A stretch of 64,000 nt of DNA. It comes from Gordionus sp. m RMFG-2023. Lineage: Eukaryota; Nematomorpha; Gordioida; Chordodea; Parachordodidae. Within the stretch, counting starts at the first letter, position 1. Each line of letters begins with the position of its first letter. This document shows positions 12,185 to 25,904 of the stretch, in pieces. The notes under the pieces are model-generated. The model was not told the DNA's origin, did no database searches, and saw only the letters and a list, made by a program, of their open reading frames with translations. The translations under genes and the position numbers were made by a program. Location of the stretch: positions 53,854,703 to 53,918,702 of the forward strand of contig NC_088777.1 in the NCBI RefSeq assembly GCF_954871325.1. The letters are read 5' to 3'.

Positions 12185-14383
12185 CTAAATCTCTAATATT
12201 TTCTCACCATTTATGTATGGCCTCATCCTGGCTAAAGGATCATCGCATTTCCACATGGCATATCTCCTATCTTTCACGCTCCAATTCCTGCATAACTGAT
12301 ACAATTTAGGTGGGATTTCTGATATTATCAATTTATATTCACAGGGTACGTCTATCTTTCTAAAAAGATGGGAGCACACCAAGCAACTTGTGAATTTATT
12401 TTTATATTAAGAAATAACAACATATAAAAACTTGATGTTAATTATGATTATATGATGATGGTTAGGATATATAATAAATTATATCCTTTATAAAAGCTTT
12501 TAGAAATAAAATATAAAAAATTATGCCATTATACATATATCTTACCTATCATCTATTGATCCATTTTCATCTAGTATCGAATTCCTATCTACTTCTTCAA
12601 CTATGCATGAAGTTTCCTTTCTATGTTTATCAATTTTGTTTCTAAGATCAACATCAGAAACATCGTTGTCAATATCACGATCCAAGCATTCAATGTCGTT
12701 GTCAGGCATTCTTGATTTATCTTTCATTATAGAATTAACAGATCTCAGAGTAGGATATACAGGGCAGGTGCATACCAAGTTAGAGTAATTTTCATCAATT
12801 TTTACTCGACTTATTAATCGATCCAAGTATTTGACATGATTATAATAGTTTTTGGCTTCCAAAACTTTTCTTTTCTTACTGATGCCATTACAATCAAGGT
12901 TCGTAAAATAATTTCTTAGTATTGAAGTATCAGATTTGGCATCTCTAGTAACCAAGTCAGGTTGATAAAATTCTTCCTCCAAACATTTCGCACTACTGTA
13001 CCCAGCTCTTTCTAGACTATTGAATTCATCTATTCTATTAACGATAGGGTCAAAAGGAAGCACGTAGCTGTCACAGTCTATTAATCTCTCTATTGTATCA
13101 ACTATATATCTCCTCAAGGATGCCTTATTGTCGGGAAAATGCTTGTCATCTCTTTCCTTATGATAATCAGTATGGGTGTATTTGGCTAAGGGGGATCGAG
13201 GAGGAGGAGAGTCAGAATTAAAATATTGTCCCGTATCTATCCCATATTGGTTCCCGAACTTTTCAATAATTTTATGCAATTCAATAGCACTTGGCTTTTC
13301 CGGAATATCAAGCATAGCGAACCATAATGCCACCATAACGATTTGAGTTTGTTCGGGATTACTTGTTTTCCAAAGCCACCAGTGTTTGTCTTTTGTCCAC
13401 AACTTTGCAGTGTAAGATTTATAATTGATTAGAGCGTTTTGAAAGTTTGAACTTTCAAGTTGGGAATCGCAATTTTGGTATTCGTGTAAAGAGCTAATTC
13501 TTTCCAATTCTTTTGTGTGCTCCGAATCAGAATCTTCGTAATGTTCCGCCTTTCCATGATGATTATTATCGAATACGTTTTTATTTAAATACAGAGAACT
13601 GGTATTCAGTGGAGTGCCTACAAAATTAACATTTTGCCTGATGTTATTTTTCGAATTTTCGAAAACCTTTTCTCTATTGAGATTGATTTTAGAAGTTCGG
13701 GACATGACAACGCTTCTTTTCAGCGGAAACCCGTAAATTATATCGTGGTCATCGTTATTTTCGTTATTCCGATTACACATAATTTCATTGTAATATGTTT
13801 GGGAATTCGTAATTTCTTTGGATAAATTATAATCCGAATTTCGATCAGCATTTAATTTGAACATGAAATCCTGATGGTTGCGTTCATTATTTCCGGTCAA
13901 AAATAGTGATTTATCGCGCGAGATTTCTAGTTTAGAATCCGAGAATGCCGTAGGATCATCCGTCTTAGCTCTTTGGCAATAAATAAAACGATTGCACCTT
14001 GGGTCAGGGTCGAAATTATCGAATGGAATTTGAGTTTGTTTGTTAGTGTCATCTAATATATTTTTGTTTGTACTTCCTATGTTCGAATCAGTTTTCCTAA
14101 CCAATTTCCCCTCGTCTAATATACCGTTTAGTGATTCCGTTATATATCTGGTAATACCTAAATCATTAGTTGAATTATCCTCCTTGATACAGTCCTTAAG
14201 CTCATCATTTTTATTTAAATGTTCTTGGTGGTAAGAGTTTTCCGTAGGCGGGATTACGCTTATTTTTGGAAGGGCGTAATTTTCTTTCGCCTTTACCAAA
14301 TAAACTTGCGATTTAACGTATTTTGGGTTTTCTTCGATAATCTCGATATCTTTGTCCATAGAACGTATAGTTTTATATTTCAT
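12185..14383 (-). CDS. Unrecognised 670-residue protein, two exons
   Basis: Exons 14383-12546 and 12359-12185, joined by a 186-bp GT..AG intron. The phase fits exactly: AG before the intron plus A after it gives Arg. The chosen start is MKYKTIRS; Met at 14359 is also possible, and the open frame extends to 14464. Most of the protein is polar, Asn/Asp/Ser/Lys-rich and probably disordered. Two denser patches stand out: a Trp-rich stretch (KDKHWWLWKTSNPEQTQ) followed by a helical segment in the middle, and the second exon, which encodes PPKLYQLCRNWSVKDRRYAM near the C terminus. The LYxxCRNW pattern faintly recalls LYPICRAW of the MuvB subunit LIN37, but position and surroundings differ, so this is not a naming. 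A strong donor-like GGTGAGAA in the second exon could add a further exon. GC is higher than in the flanks, supporting real coding. Confidence 0.75.
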
Positions 14384-14562
14384 TAAGCTTACCTTATAAG
14401 AATATTTAAAAAAAAAATTGATAAAATTTATTAAAAATTTACAATTCATGAATATTAAATACACGATGATATTATCTCTTAGCTATATATATTCTCTATG
14501 GGATAGTTACGAAAAGTATAATGTAACATATTTAATTTTGGATAAACCGGCTATTATTAGTA

Positions 14563-14777
14563 GTGTCGTTAAACGACTCGATTTGAACCGAAAAACGGCT
14601 AACTCATTATTTTAGCCAGAACAAATATTGTCTAATCCTCAAGATTTCGTTAATAAGATGTTCAAACCGTTAGGCAATTTATGAGCAAATTCTTAAGGCT
14701 TGCATAATCTTTTTTCTAATAAAATATTGAGTTAGCCCTTTTTAAAAATCGGCTCAAATTAAGCCGTTTAACGACAC
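14563..14777. mobile_element. TA-target MITE, GTGTTGTTAAA family, copy 2
   Basis: Starts GTGTCGTTAAACGACTCG, ends CCGTTTAACGACAC, TA on both sides. Lies 180 bp upstream of the start of the minus-strand gene at 12185-14383, in its putative 5' region. Confidence 0.85.
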
Positions 14778-14779
14778 TA

Positions 14780-15530
14780 ATTATTAGGCTAAATCATATA
14801 TAGATAAATATAACTTATTTTTATTACCCTTTTATAAACTGGTTCTAATAGTTTAACTTGGTCAATTCAATTGTTTATTTTATATTTTTGACCCTGAAAT
14901 TATAAAAATTGTATAATCTCCTCCTAGTTTTATTAGCAAATATCGGTAATTTTGATAAAATTATGTCAAGCTAAAGTTTTTTTATAAATATAGATTATAC
15001 TTACTTTGCTAGGGGAATTTTTTCCTTATATTTCGATTTCTTGTTTGGCACGTATCAATTAATTTAATAATTATATTTTAAAAAAATATTTATATTCTAA
15101 AAATCAAATTTTGAAATGATATAAATTATGTGCTAATCATAGTTTTTAAGTTTAAAATTATATATTATAAAAAAGAATTTTCTAAAAATATTTTTTTTAT
15201 AGGAAAATTGCGTAAGAATTCTACTGTGATTTACAAAAAGTAAAGATTTATTATATTTAATAGTGTTGTTATGTCAAGTTTAAATCTCAAAGAATTAGTT
15301 TCAATATTTAAGTTTAGGTTCAACTTATAGGTTTCAGTCTATTATTTAGGCTAAAAGTTGGCTAGGCTTTATTGGAATTGTCTAAAGTTATGCGGCGACA
15401 AATGAAAAATCACGAATGAATAAAATCTGAAACTGTAATAAATTTGAAACTTTATCAAAATTCGTTTATTGCAACCTATGAAGTGTTATGTTGCATTCTA
15501 CTAAAATCAATTTATTATCATTGGTTCATA
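14780..15530. other. No feature recognised
   Basis: AT-rich, no sustained open frame, no repeat boundary found. Confidence 0.5.
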
Positions 15531-15781
15531 TTTATACAATCATAATTTAAAAAATGTATAAGATATTTATTCATATCTAAGTATAAATATACATAATACA
15601 TATACAAACAACATCCAAAAATCCATTCAAAAATTCATCAAAAAAAGAACATCTGATCTTCTTTTTACATGAATCCTCTAAAAAAACCAAAACTCTGAAT
15701 CGAAAGATCCTTTTGATTGACATTTCATATATATCATTATATATATATATAAATATATAACAAAAATACAAAACTACAACA
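15531..15781 (+). repeat. 250-bp direct repeat, left copy
   Basis: Starts TTTATACAATCATAATTT and ends CAAAACTACAAC. The copy at 17543-17793 is about 95 percent identical in the same orientation, 2 kb away. Ends are not TG..CA and nothing coding lies between, so an LTR origin is not supported. The sequence just after it (CACGTG, then GAGTCATAGCTC) has a diverged relative at about 22290-22450. Confidence 0.85.
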
Positions 15782-16539
15782 CGCCCACCCTTCAGAAGCC
15801 ACGTGTTATTCTCAAAGAAAACAATATAACATTTAATTTCTACGATATTCTTCATTTTTCATATAGTCTTCCCAAAATTACTTCATTCCTCATCAGTTAT
15901 TTGATATCATCTTCCCATAATCTTTTCAGGTTTTTTCATTGAGTCATAGCTCTTGGTCATCAATACTCCCATATTTACACCATTTTTCATCTCACATCAG
16001 GGGTTAAATGAAACATATATGACATATATTTCTTTATCAAAGATTAACAATCAAAATATATATTACATCTAACTACAATTCCTTTACATATACGGAATCA
16101 ATGTGATATTTTGTATCAAAAAAAATTTTGATTTAAAAAAAAATCATCAGATGTAATATTTTTAAAATAATCATTGAATATTGGTAAACATAAAAAAAAT
16201 ATGATTTTGGTGACATAATCATGATAAAAACTACATAAATTACGTATAACTACAATTTTGTTATGTATTCATAAATAATGACATAATCACTATTAAAACT
16301 ATATAGATTAAAGGTAACTAAATAGCATATTTTGATTTAAAAATTTTTTTTTAATTGTTCAAAAAAAATAAAGACAGAAATATAATTACTGTTAGACAGG
16401 GAATATTGTACAATTTAATAAATTGAAAATTTTTTAATTTACATGATTTATCAATTATCATTTCACACCCATCTAAATAACTTTACATTCAAAGATTTCT
16501 TAAATTGTACATGCATCACTTTTAATATTATGATAACAT

Positions 16540-16770
16540 TTATTTTACATTCAAATATATATCACATATATAATTATCCATTACAATTAAATACTTAATT
16601 TATTTAATTGCAAATTAAATTTCAAATATATCCCATATAATTTATCCATTACAATTAAATATCACATATATATTTATCAATAACCATTAAATGTTTTATA
16701 TGTCTAATTCTCATCAAATATATCACCTATATATTATATATGTTTAATACCAATTAAACAACACATATTT
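16540..16770. repeat. Degenerate minisatellite
   Basis: Repeated variants of ATCACATATATA..TTATCCATTACAATTAAATA, unit about 45-60 bp, four or five diverged copies. Confidence 0.55.
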
Positions 16771-16799
16771 GATATTATGTATCCAACTCGCCTTTACTT

Positions 16800-17216
16800 T
16801 ATTTCAAATATAGTTCAATTTATGAAACTAACTTACCCACCAACCTCATCAAAATAAGATTAAAATTCATTAATACATATATATCCCAACCTTCTTAATT
16901 TTTGTATCCTCCCAACATCATTTCTCAATCACTAATTGATATACTTTATAAATCCAACTCACCTTTAAAATTTATTTCAAATGTAGTTCAATTTATGAAA
17001 CTAACTTACCCACCAACTCTTCAAAATAAGGTTAAAATTCATTAATACATATATATCCCAACCTTCTTAATTTTTGTATCCTCCCAACATCATTTCTCAA
17101 TCACTAATTGATATACTTTATAAATCCAACTCACCTTTAAAATTTATTTCAAATGTAGTTCAATTTATGAAACTAACTTACCCACCAACCTTTTTAAAAT
17201 AAGATTAAAATTCCTT
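16800..17216. repeat. Tandem repeat, about 176-bp unit, 2.4 copies
   Basis: The unit carries GTTCAATTTATGAAACTAAC and CTCCCAACATCATTTCTCAA; adjacent copies are nearly identical, which suggests recent expansion. Confidence 0.9.
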
Positions 17217-17542
17217 TACAATATTAATAATTGTAATGAGTGCCCATTATTTATATAACGTCAATTGACCACAGCCAAATTAATAATATATAAACATTAA
17301 TAGAAATGAATTATTCATCATAATATTTCCTAATCCTTAAACTAGCCTAAAAATGTACAAATAACCTATTTCATTTTATATATTTTTATAAATTAATTTA
17401 TATCCTTAACATGAAATATTTACTGGTCTTACCTTTCTTATCCTTTACATTGCATTGTGTTCTCAATAATCCATAGATAAATCCTGACGTCATCTGCACC
17501 ATTTAAAAAGACTATGAACCATTCGAACCAAATATATATGAA

Positions 17543-17793
17543 TTTATACAATCATAATTTTAAAAAATGTATAACATATTTACTCATATTTATGTATAAA
17601 TATACATAATACATATACAAACAACATCCAAAAATCCATACAAAAATTCATCAACAAAAGAACATCTGATCTTCTTCTTACATGAATCCTCTAAAAAAAC
17701 CAAACACCAAATCGAAAGATCCTTTTGATTGACATTTCATATATATCATTATATATATATATAAATATTTAACAAAAATACAAAACTACAACA
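17543..17793 (+). repeat. 250-bp direct repeat, right copy
   Basis: Partner of 15531-15781. Confidence 0.85.
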
Positions 17794-18023
17794 GTTTGTA
17801 TATATATTAAAAGAGATATATTTGTCAAAGAGGATAATAATTTTTGGACATTTAATTTAACCTTTTTATAATGTCGAGCTAAACCGGTAATAAATATTTT
17901 TTTTAAGAAATTAAACTTTATAATTGAATATTCAAATTTTTCTAGGTTTTTTTTATAACTTTATTTTTTTTATTTTTTTTTTTGTTTAAAAATTGTTTAT
18001 TCCAAGAATATTAATCTTCAGTA

Positions 18024-18210
18024 GTATTGTTATACGGCTCGATTTGAGCTGATTATTTTATAAACGGTTATCTCAATATATAAGCCAGATAAGTATTTCC
18101 TAAGCATCGAGACTTCGCTAATAGATGTATAAACCTTTGTGCTATATATGACCAAAATCTTTAGACTTTCGTAATTCTGGCTAGTCTCAGGTCGAATCTT
18201 TTAACAACAC
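18024..18210. mobile_element. TA-target MITE, GTGTTGTTAAA family, copy 3 (diverged)
   Basis: Left end GTATTGTTATACGGCTCG, right end TTTTAACAACAC, TA on both sides. Shorter and more diverged than copies 1 and 2. Confidence 0.75.
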
Positions 18211-18448
18211 TAGTCTACAGCGACGAGCGGACACTAAGAGAAAGATATGAATTCTGAGCAAACTTCTTTTTTTGACATTTTTAAAGGAAAAAGTTATAAA
18301 TTAACATATTATTGTGTTATATGTCTTCTAAAATTTTTTCATTCTTTAATCATTTTATAAACGTTATAAAAAAATAATAAATTTCTTAAATATTTAATTT
18401 AATTTTAAATATATTATATTAAAAGGAAATAACAATGTCTGTTAAAAT

Positions 18449-19622
18449 TAGGGTTTTTAAATCGGTCATTTGGCTGAAGAAGTATTTGACCTGGTCAAAT
18501 ACGGTTAAATAACAGTTAAATACTCTAAAACATCTAAATAGAAAAAAACGATCTCACGATGCTATTTATTTATTGGATCCCCAAATATCAAGAGGAAGAT
18601 CTCTTACTAATAGTAGAACTGAGTTTAGCATTATGATATAATAAAGTAATTAGGGCATTTTATAAAGTGAATTCAAAATATTTTAAGTTATATCATAAAT
18701 TTCAGAAGTAAAAAAAGAAGCGTTATAGCAGAAACTTACATATGAAAAATTGGCCACAAGTTGATGGAATCACATTTAGAGAAGTTGCTAATATTCTACT
18801 AACAATACTTAGCAGAAATAAAAATTGGTCGCCTTAGGGTAATAAATATTCATACAAAAAAAATATATAAATCGATCGAAGACCTCGACACTAAGGAAAG
18901 TTGGTAAGTGTATCCATAACCTTAGATTGATTAAAAAAAAATATTAAAGAAAATGATTAGTATTGGATGAAAAACGAATCAGAACAAGACTCCCTCGGAG
19001 AGCGAAACGATTAATTATAGTATGAATTAAAAAAAAAATATTATAATTTTTTATGTTGAACTTTATATTAATATGAAATAATATATCATATAGAAATGAA
19101 AAAAAAATAATATAAAATTGATATTGCTCTGATAATTGCATTAGATTAGCTATATTTTATTTTACTTAAACCAATAGAATTAATTTTATCTTTAAAAAAT
19201 TTTTGTGTTTGAATTTGGTCTGCCAGATATCCGTTAATTGACCGAATCGTATTTGATCGGTCAAATCCATGACATGTATAATTCCTAGACTGACGATTCA
19301 TTCATTCAAAACGCATTTTTAGGCGTCGTTAAAAAGCGAATCAGCTGGAACCGCCATTTTGGTAACACGTATAGTAATTATTCTCATGTTGAAAACTACT
19401 ATTAAATCGATAACTTGCTTCCTTATTATCTCGATGATCCGATAATTCTTTAATAAAGTTTGCATCAGATATAGGAATAAATTAGGCTCTCGTTTAAAAT
19501 TTCAATAATGATTAGCGTAATCAAAATGGCGTCTCCAGCTGATTTGCTTTGATGTACACTTTTAATGAATGAATCGTCAGTCTAGATATTATATATGCCA
19601 TTGGGTCAAATACACAACCCTG
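18449..19622. mobile_element. hAT-type non-autonomous element, 1.17 kb
   Basis: Starts TAGGGTTTTTAAATCGG and ends ACACAACCCTG. An 8-bp duplication GTTAAAAT lies at 18441-18448 and 19623-19630. GGTCAAATACGG-like and TGGGTCAAATAC motifs appear near both ends. No transposase frame. A TA-target MITE is nested at 19288-19582. The 8-bp match is AT-rich, so this call is weaker than for 7349-10590. Confidence 0.65.
19288..19582. mobile_element. TA-target MITE, GACTGACG family, nested
   Basis: 295 bp. Ends GACTGACGATTCATTCATT and AATGAATGAATCGTCAGTC are perfect complements and TA lies on each side. Inside are a second inverted pair (AATCAGCTGG / CCAGCTGATT) and GCGAATCAGCTGG. Confidence 0.9.
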
Positions 19623-19746
19623 GTTAAAATTCCCTAAATTTAATTGTTCCTAACATTTAAAAAAAACATTAAAAATAAAATGAGCTATAAGTGCATACAA
19701 AAAATAAATAAAATAATGTATTTTAGAAGAAAAATAAATAAATAGG

Positions 19747-19928
19747 TTTGCTAGTGATAAAAACGACAAACTCAATATTTTACCCAGTATGTTATTACGC
19801 GAGCCTTAGAATATTTCTCGTAGATGGCACATAGGTTTGGACATCTATTAAGGAAATCTCTAATCTTTTCTGGATAAAATTTGAGTTAGCCGTTAAAGTC
19901 GGTTCAAATCGAACCGTTTAAGCAATAC
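19747..19928. mobile_element. GTGTTGTTAAA-family MITE, copy 4 (degraded)
   Basis: Internal sequence TAGATGGCACATAGGTTTGGA and TTGAGTTAGCCGTTAAAGTC matches the family; the left end is badly eroded and the right end is AACCGTTTAAGCAATAC. Confidence 0.65.
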
Positions 19929-19929
19929 T

Positions 19930-21355
19930 TAGTTTTTACAATTTTTTTTAAAATTTAAAATGCATAAAAATAGTTAAAAATTAAAATTAAAATAATTAAA
20001 ATTAAACTTTTTACCATCTATTAAAGACGTAAAAAGGGGGAAAAAATTTCTAGTTTTACTAGCAATAATATATAGAGGTGGGTCTTAAAATTAAAATTTT
20101 AAACGGTGTGTAGTACCTCCTCAAAATTTGAAAAGGGGGGTTAAAATCAAATAGCGGTGGGGTGGGGGGTGATGGGTTGGTTAGCTTCTGCTATCCTCAT
20201 CCCTAAAATACTTCAATGTTGGATACATATTTATTAGGTGGAGTATTTTTTTAAAATAAATGATTGAAGAATCACGATATCCAGCGCGATCAGTAACTCC
20301 ATATAGTCAGTGCTCTAGTCCTAAAATTTGAAGCGGGGCATGTTATTACTCTAAAAAAAATAATAAGGGGCCAGCTAAAACGGGCACAAAATAGCGGAGA
20401 ATTTTTTTGTTTTTTTTTTCAGGAATCTGAGGCAAATTTTATTCAGTATATAAAAATAGAGCTATTTTAAAAGCAAAAAAATATTATGTTTAATTTTAAA
20501 AAAAGGATGAGGAAAATTTTTAGAATGCATTTCATAATTATATAAAAACTGGTGGATAACCCGCCCAAGAATGACGAGTGAACCAGAAATTTCTCCTTCG
20601 TTTAATGGTAGATGAATCATGAATTTGACTTTTTGGGCTAAATCTTTTTATACCGTTTTATTTGTAGAATATTGTTAGATTAGGGTTATGCATACTGTGG
20701 TGGGTGTTTATTAATATAATATGATAATGTATAAAAATAAATATACTTTTACCAAATCGTTTATCTATGTTTAATCTCTATTACAATAAATTGTGGCTTT
20801 TTAACGCAAAATAACAAAATTCAATTTATAATAAAAGTTAATACATTACATAAACCTTTATCTCAAAGTAGCTTGTTGACGATTTATTATATGCCTACAC
20901 AACATTTATTTGTTAATATACTTGAAATTATTATTTATATATTGTAATAACGTTCATTATTTTTAATAATGGAAAATTTATGAACCACTTTTTTATATAA
21001 AAAAAATAAAACTACATTTTTTGGTTCACAACATCATATAATTTGTAATAAATGAACCAAAGAATACTAATATCTTAGAATAAGTTTATGCAATAATTAT
21101 TTTGAAAAAAAAATTAAGTGATAATTTACCTTAAAATGCATGAAAAACAAAATCCGGAGGCTGAAAGCTGTTTCTCCCGCTCACCCGTTCACTGTTTACG
21201 CGGGTCTGAATCTGATTAATACACCGATCAAAAAAAAACGGATGAAAACAAAATATAGTTTTATTTATTACTCCACAAGATAAAGTCATTATGGCTGAGT
21301 GACATTTTTAATAAAAATGATTAAATATACAACAGATGTTATTTTGTATAAGAGT
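19930..21355. other. No gene recognised; G-rich patches
   Basis: Contains G-rich patches around 20140-20180 and 20330-20400 resembling decayed repeat edges, otherwise AT-rich without coding signs. Confidence 0.4.
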
Positions 21356-21360
21356 TAGTT

Positions 21361-21631
21361 AGAGATGTGCAAAGTTAGGCCAGCCCGTACCCGGCCCGAG
21401 GCCGTTCAGGCCGGGCTCGGGGCTATTCGGGCCGGGCCGGGTCGGACCTTGAATTTTTTTTAAAATATATCTAAATTTATCGAGTTTATATTAAATTTTT
21501 TGTATAAAATAAAAATGTTTGATTTTATTTATCGAAACGAAACGACATATAACATATGTCTTTTATTTTGAGTAATTATAAAAATTAATTACTATATTTA
21601 AATAATTTCTGGTTCGGGCCAGGCCGGGCTA
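21361..21631 (+). mobile_element. GC-rich CCGGCCCG repeat, copy 2
   Basis: Starts TAGAGATGTGCAAAGTTAGG, then CCCGGCCCGAGG and GGGCCGGGCCGGGTCGG. Ends near GGCCAGGCCGGGCTA. Flanks AGAGTTAG and AGAGTTTA could be a worn 8-bp target duplication. Confidence 0.5.
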
Positions 21632-24600
21632 AGAGTTTATGCAATAAGCAAAATCAAAATTAACCCAAATATAAAAAAAAATCTTAAATAGCTTAAGCTG
21701 GTACATGATTGGGTAAAAAAAAATACTCCACTAATTTTGAAAGAAAAGTAAATCTTTGCTTCATATACAATAAATATATTTTTGTTACACTTTTTAGTGT
21801 GCCTGATGGTGCATAGGGAGAGTCTTGGTTTGGACCCCTTCTTCCGATGTCAAATCTCTATCTAAAACCTGTTAAAAATCGAATTTATCGGGTTGGGTTA
21901 TATAATTTCCCTCAATTTTATCACATTAAGAGGAGGATAGGAAAGTTGATATAAAAAAATTGTAGTAAGAATAATAAGATAGGAAATCTACCTTTTTCAA
22001 TATTTCTAAATAATATTAACCAACCACACTATTTCATGTTTGGTCGTCGTTTACAAAATGCCGACCAGTGGCATGGCGAACACTTATTAATATATGGAGA
22101 AGGAATTCATTTACTGAGTGGAGGTACATTAACCTTTATCATCCATAAACTGAAAATATGTTTTATTCATCAATGTAAAAAAAATAACTCCATCATGTAT
22201 AATTTTCTCAGTTTTTAAACTGTCACTTTATTTTCCGATTAGATAAAATTATATATAATGTAAAAATAAGTATATACTACATGCCCATCATTCATAGACC
22301 ACGTGATACACCCCCCCCCCCCCACCAATAAAAAAAATAATATTTCATACAATTCCCAAAATTTTCTTTATTTTGCTAATTTCACCTAAATAAATTCTTC
22401 ATTTGGAGTCAGCATTAACCTGCTACCATTCATCTTGAGTCAGAGCCCCTTTGATACCAAAATGCGAAATAATTTTATTTCGTTTCGTCTTTTATCGCTT
22501 ACCATACTCTTACACGTCAATCATTTGAAATTGTTCATTTTGAGTTCAGATCTCCTAGGCTACCATTATCCCATATGTAAATCACATTATTATTTCCCAA
22601 AGAATCGGGAATCATTCTAAGAATAAAAAAAATAGATCACATGATACAATTTTATTAAAATTACATAATAAAAAGGGAATATCATTTCTCAAAGAAAAAC
22701 TGAATTTAAAATAATAAATTAGGTGAAAGGGGGCGTTAATACATAATTGTTGAACGGGGGAGGGGGGGGCTTAATTAAATGGTGTTCGTTAAAATAACTC
22801 AATTTATTATTTCTCTCAAGGTGGATTGACTAATTTTAGCAACTAATAACTCACCTGTTTGAAAATTGTATTCCTATGTAAACATTTAAAGATTTTATTG
22901 AAATTGAATTATTTCTTGCCCTGTAATGTTCTTAAATCGTCTTTCAATCCTAGCAGTCAAAACAAAAATTCGATAAGCCTTGAGGAGGCAATAGTATATT
23001 TAATTTCAAGATTGAGTTAATCTTTAAGTTAAAACCTCGATCAAGGCTAATATGCCTCACTTAACAAAATTCGGGTTGTAGCCTTTCTGTAGTCGATTCA
23101 AAACCTATTATAAGGAGAGCCACTTATCTCTGCTACTTTGAAATATTCAGTCTTATGCATTAAATGAAACGGAAGTGGCCATGTTTCACAAAATTTTCTA
23201 TGAGGGTTATAGATTTTTCAAAGAAAATTAGATATTTATAATATTAATAAGTCGATAATATCCATTTATTCCAATTGGTCGAGAATACGAAATCCGCATG
23301 GAGTCGGCGCCACTGAAATAAAGCAAAAATTTAATAATCTGTCATCACCGTCGATCGTTATTTTCTTTTCTTCTCCAACAAACCAACACAGTTTTTATTG
23401 GCCTTTGTTTTAATGCTCAATATGATTGGGCCTGCGCATCGAAATCCTCAGTCGGCAGCGGCGGTATTTTTAATATTTTTTTATCGAACTTTATCGATTC
23501 GCTGAGTCGCCCAATAAATTGGCTGCGTGGGTGGGTGCTACATATTCTATAAATGAATTTAATTTATAACTCATCGTATTATTTTTTATCATTTATTTGG
23601 GTACTCTTCCATATTGTTAATGTAATTAGAGTTCTTAAATCATTTCCTGTCCCACCCATATATAAATTAGTATATTTTCCCATCTCCTATGTAGTCTAGG
23701 GAATCGCTTATTTTTACTAAGGTCATATTCTATCTATTTTTATCAAAACAAATGTATTTATATACGGTTTCGGCACACTCTGCAACTTTACTAATAATTT
23801 TTTGGTGATCGGGCTTTGATTCAATTTTCCCTCAGATCCTTCAATCTCTAATAAAATTATTAATATGGAAATGATTTTAATATAAGTTCTAAATTTTCTA
23901 ATGTGACATTGTAAATTGTTTATTTTATATTATTTTTTATTTTACATGAGATGCTTTATGTTATTTACAGAGTTATTAAGAGTTATCTAGATACAGATAC
24001 CATATTTTTATATAGAAATATCTGGATACTCAGATTTTTTATATACGAGTAAATGTTACATTTATTTTTCTCATATATATCTTCTTTTTTTTGAAGAAAA
24101 TGTTATTTTTGGAATTTACTAAAAATAAAGATCAATATTCAGGTTCTACAAGCTAATCACAATCATTACTATTCCCGAGTTTGATTACCTGACAAACGTA
24201 TTTAAATCTGATCAAAACGAACCCATGCTAATCCCTATACCACATAATTATACCTCGAGGAAATATATTAATTTATATCTAATTTTTTTAATTTTATTTG
24301 ACGGTAAAAGGTAATAAAACTTTGCGCTAAAAAAAACTGCGCTGGGGTGGGGGGGGGGGGGGGGTTAAGAAATTAAAAAAAATTATGGCGGGAAAAATGT
24401 CGGTGAAAATAAATCTGTAGTGTAAATAAGTGATAAAATATTTTTATTGATATAATATATAGTTTATATAGCCAGTCTATAAAAAAAATTAAAAGACTTT
24501 GGATAAAATAGCGTGTGAATTGGACATTCAGTTGCTGAAGATTTGAAGGGTACTTGTTGTACGATAAGTGTCTAGTAGTCCTAGTACTATAAAGGCAGTT

Positions 24601-25904
24601 TTAATTATAAGGCTCTTTATACGCATTTCAAAAATTTAAATAAATCTAACCATAGTGCCTGATTTAATGGATGGCGGTCCATCACATTAGAAAGTTATAA
24701 ATGCTTAGATCTCGCCTTTTATGTGTGATATTTTATTTAAATTAATCATCTGTCTCGATGGTTTCATGCAAGAAAAATAAATTTACAATTAAAATCAATA
24801 AAGCGAAGGATTAGTATTCTACAATCGTTCTAATAAAGTTTTATTTATTATTTCTAATGTAGAACATGTGAGATTAGCTCAAGAAGCTAGGGAAAAAAAT
24901 AATTTGGATTATTAATATAATAGAAACAAAAAGATTCTGACATGCCTTAATGGACAATATGCAAAAAGATTAATAGATTCCAATCTGAAAATTAGTAATT
25001 CAGAAATTTAAATTAAAGTTTTATTTTTTTGCTATCTAATCTGATATGAAATATAGAGAAATAAAATTAGCCAGAAAACTCATATTTGTTCCTGGAGAGC
25101 AAATAACACCACATTTATTTTCAACTGAAGCTCAATATATCTCCTAATAAATGAGATGGGGGAATATATTTAAGAAAAAAAAATTGTCTTGATACAATCA
25201 TAGAGAAAATTGAATATATAAAAAGTATCTTTTTTTAGTCTTAATGCAGAATGATGGAAATAAAGGGCGCAGTAAGACATTTCATCCTAGTTTAATTTTT
25301 TAAATTGGTAAGAAATAAAACACACTTTATTGGGTATTAATAATTTTGGAGAGATGTGAACAGTATATTATAAGTCATTCTTGTAAATTGCTGATTTAAA
25401 AACATATGTCAATCGTATAATCTAATTAATAGGCCCCAGACATATAAATCAATTAAAATGACGTATAGAATACAATAGCGTCACTAAGGGGGTGGAGTGC
25501 GAAGGTGGTAGAGCCCCCTGAAAAATTTGAATAGTTCCCTAAAGCGAAAACTTTTCTTTAATGGCTTTCTAATATCCCCCTGAATTAAAATAAATTATTT
25601 TGATAATCCTCTGAAACATTTCTTTTATAATAAAATTTAATTTTATTATTTAAAAATTAATAAGACTATCTAAATTTTTATTATGTGAGTACTATATTAG
25701 ATTAGATTAATACATATATTTATATATTTTCACTATATCAGCTTACAATTATTCTGTGTTAATAATGGAATATCAATAACACTCATAATTTTTTAAATAT
25801 CAATTTAGTATTAAAAGTTAATGGTTAATTGATTTTTATTATTTAAATTATTTAACCTTAATTAAATAAATATAATCATTTATTAATTGAAAATTAAGTA
25901 ATTC

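Noticed and set aside
15531-17793. LTR retrotransposon with 250-bp LTRs
   Set aside because: Ends are not TG..CA, no primer-binding site and nothing coding between the repeats.
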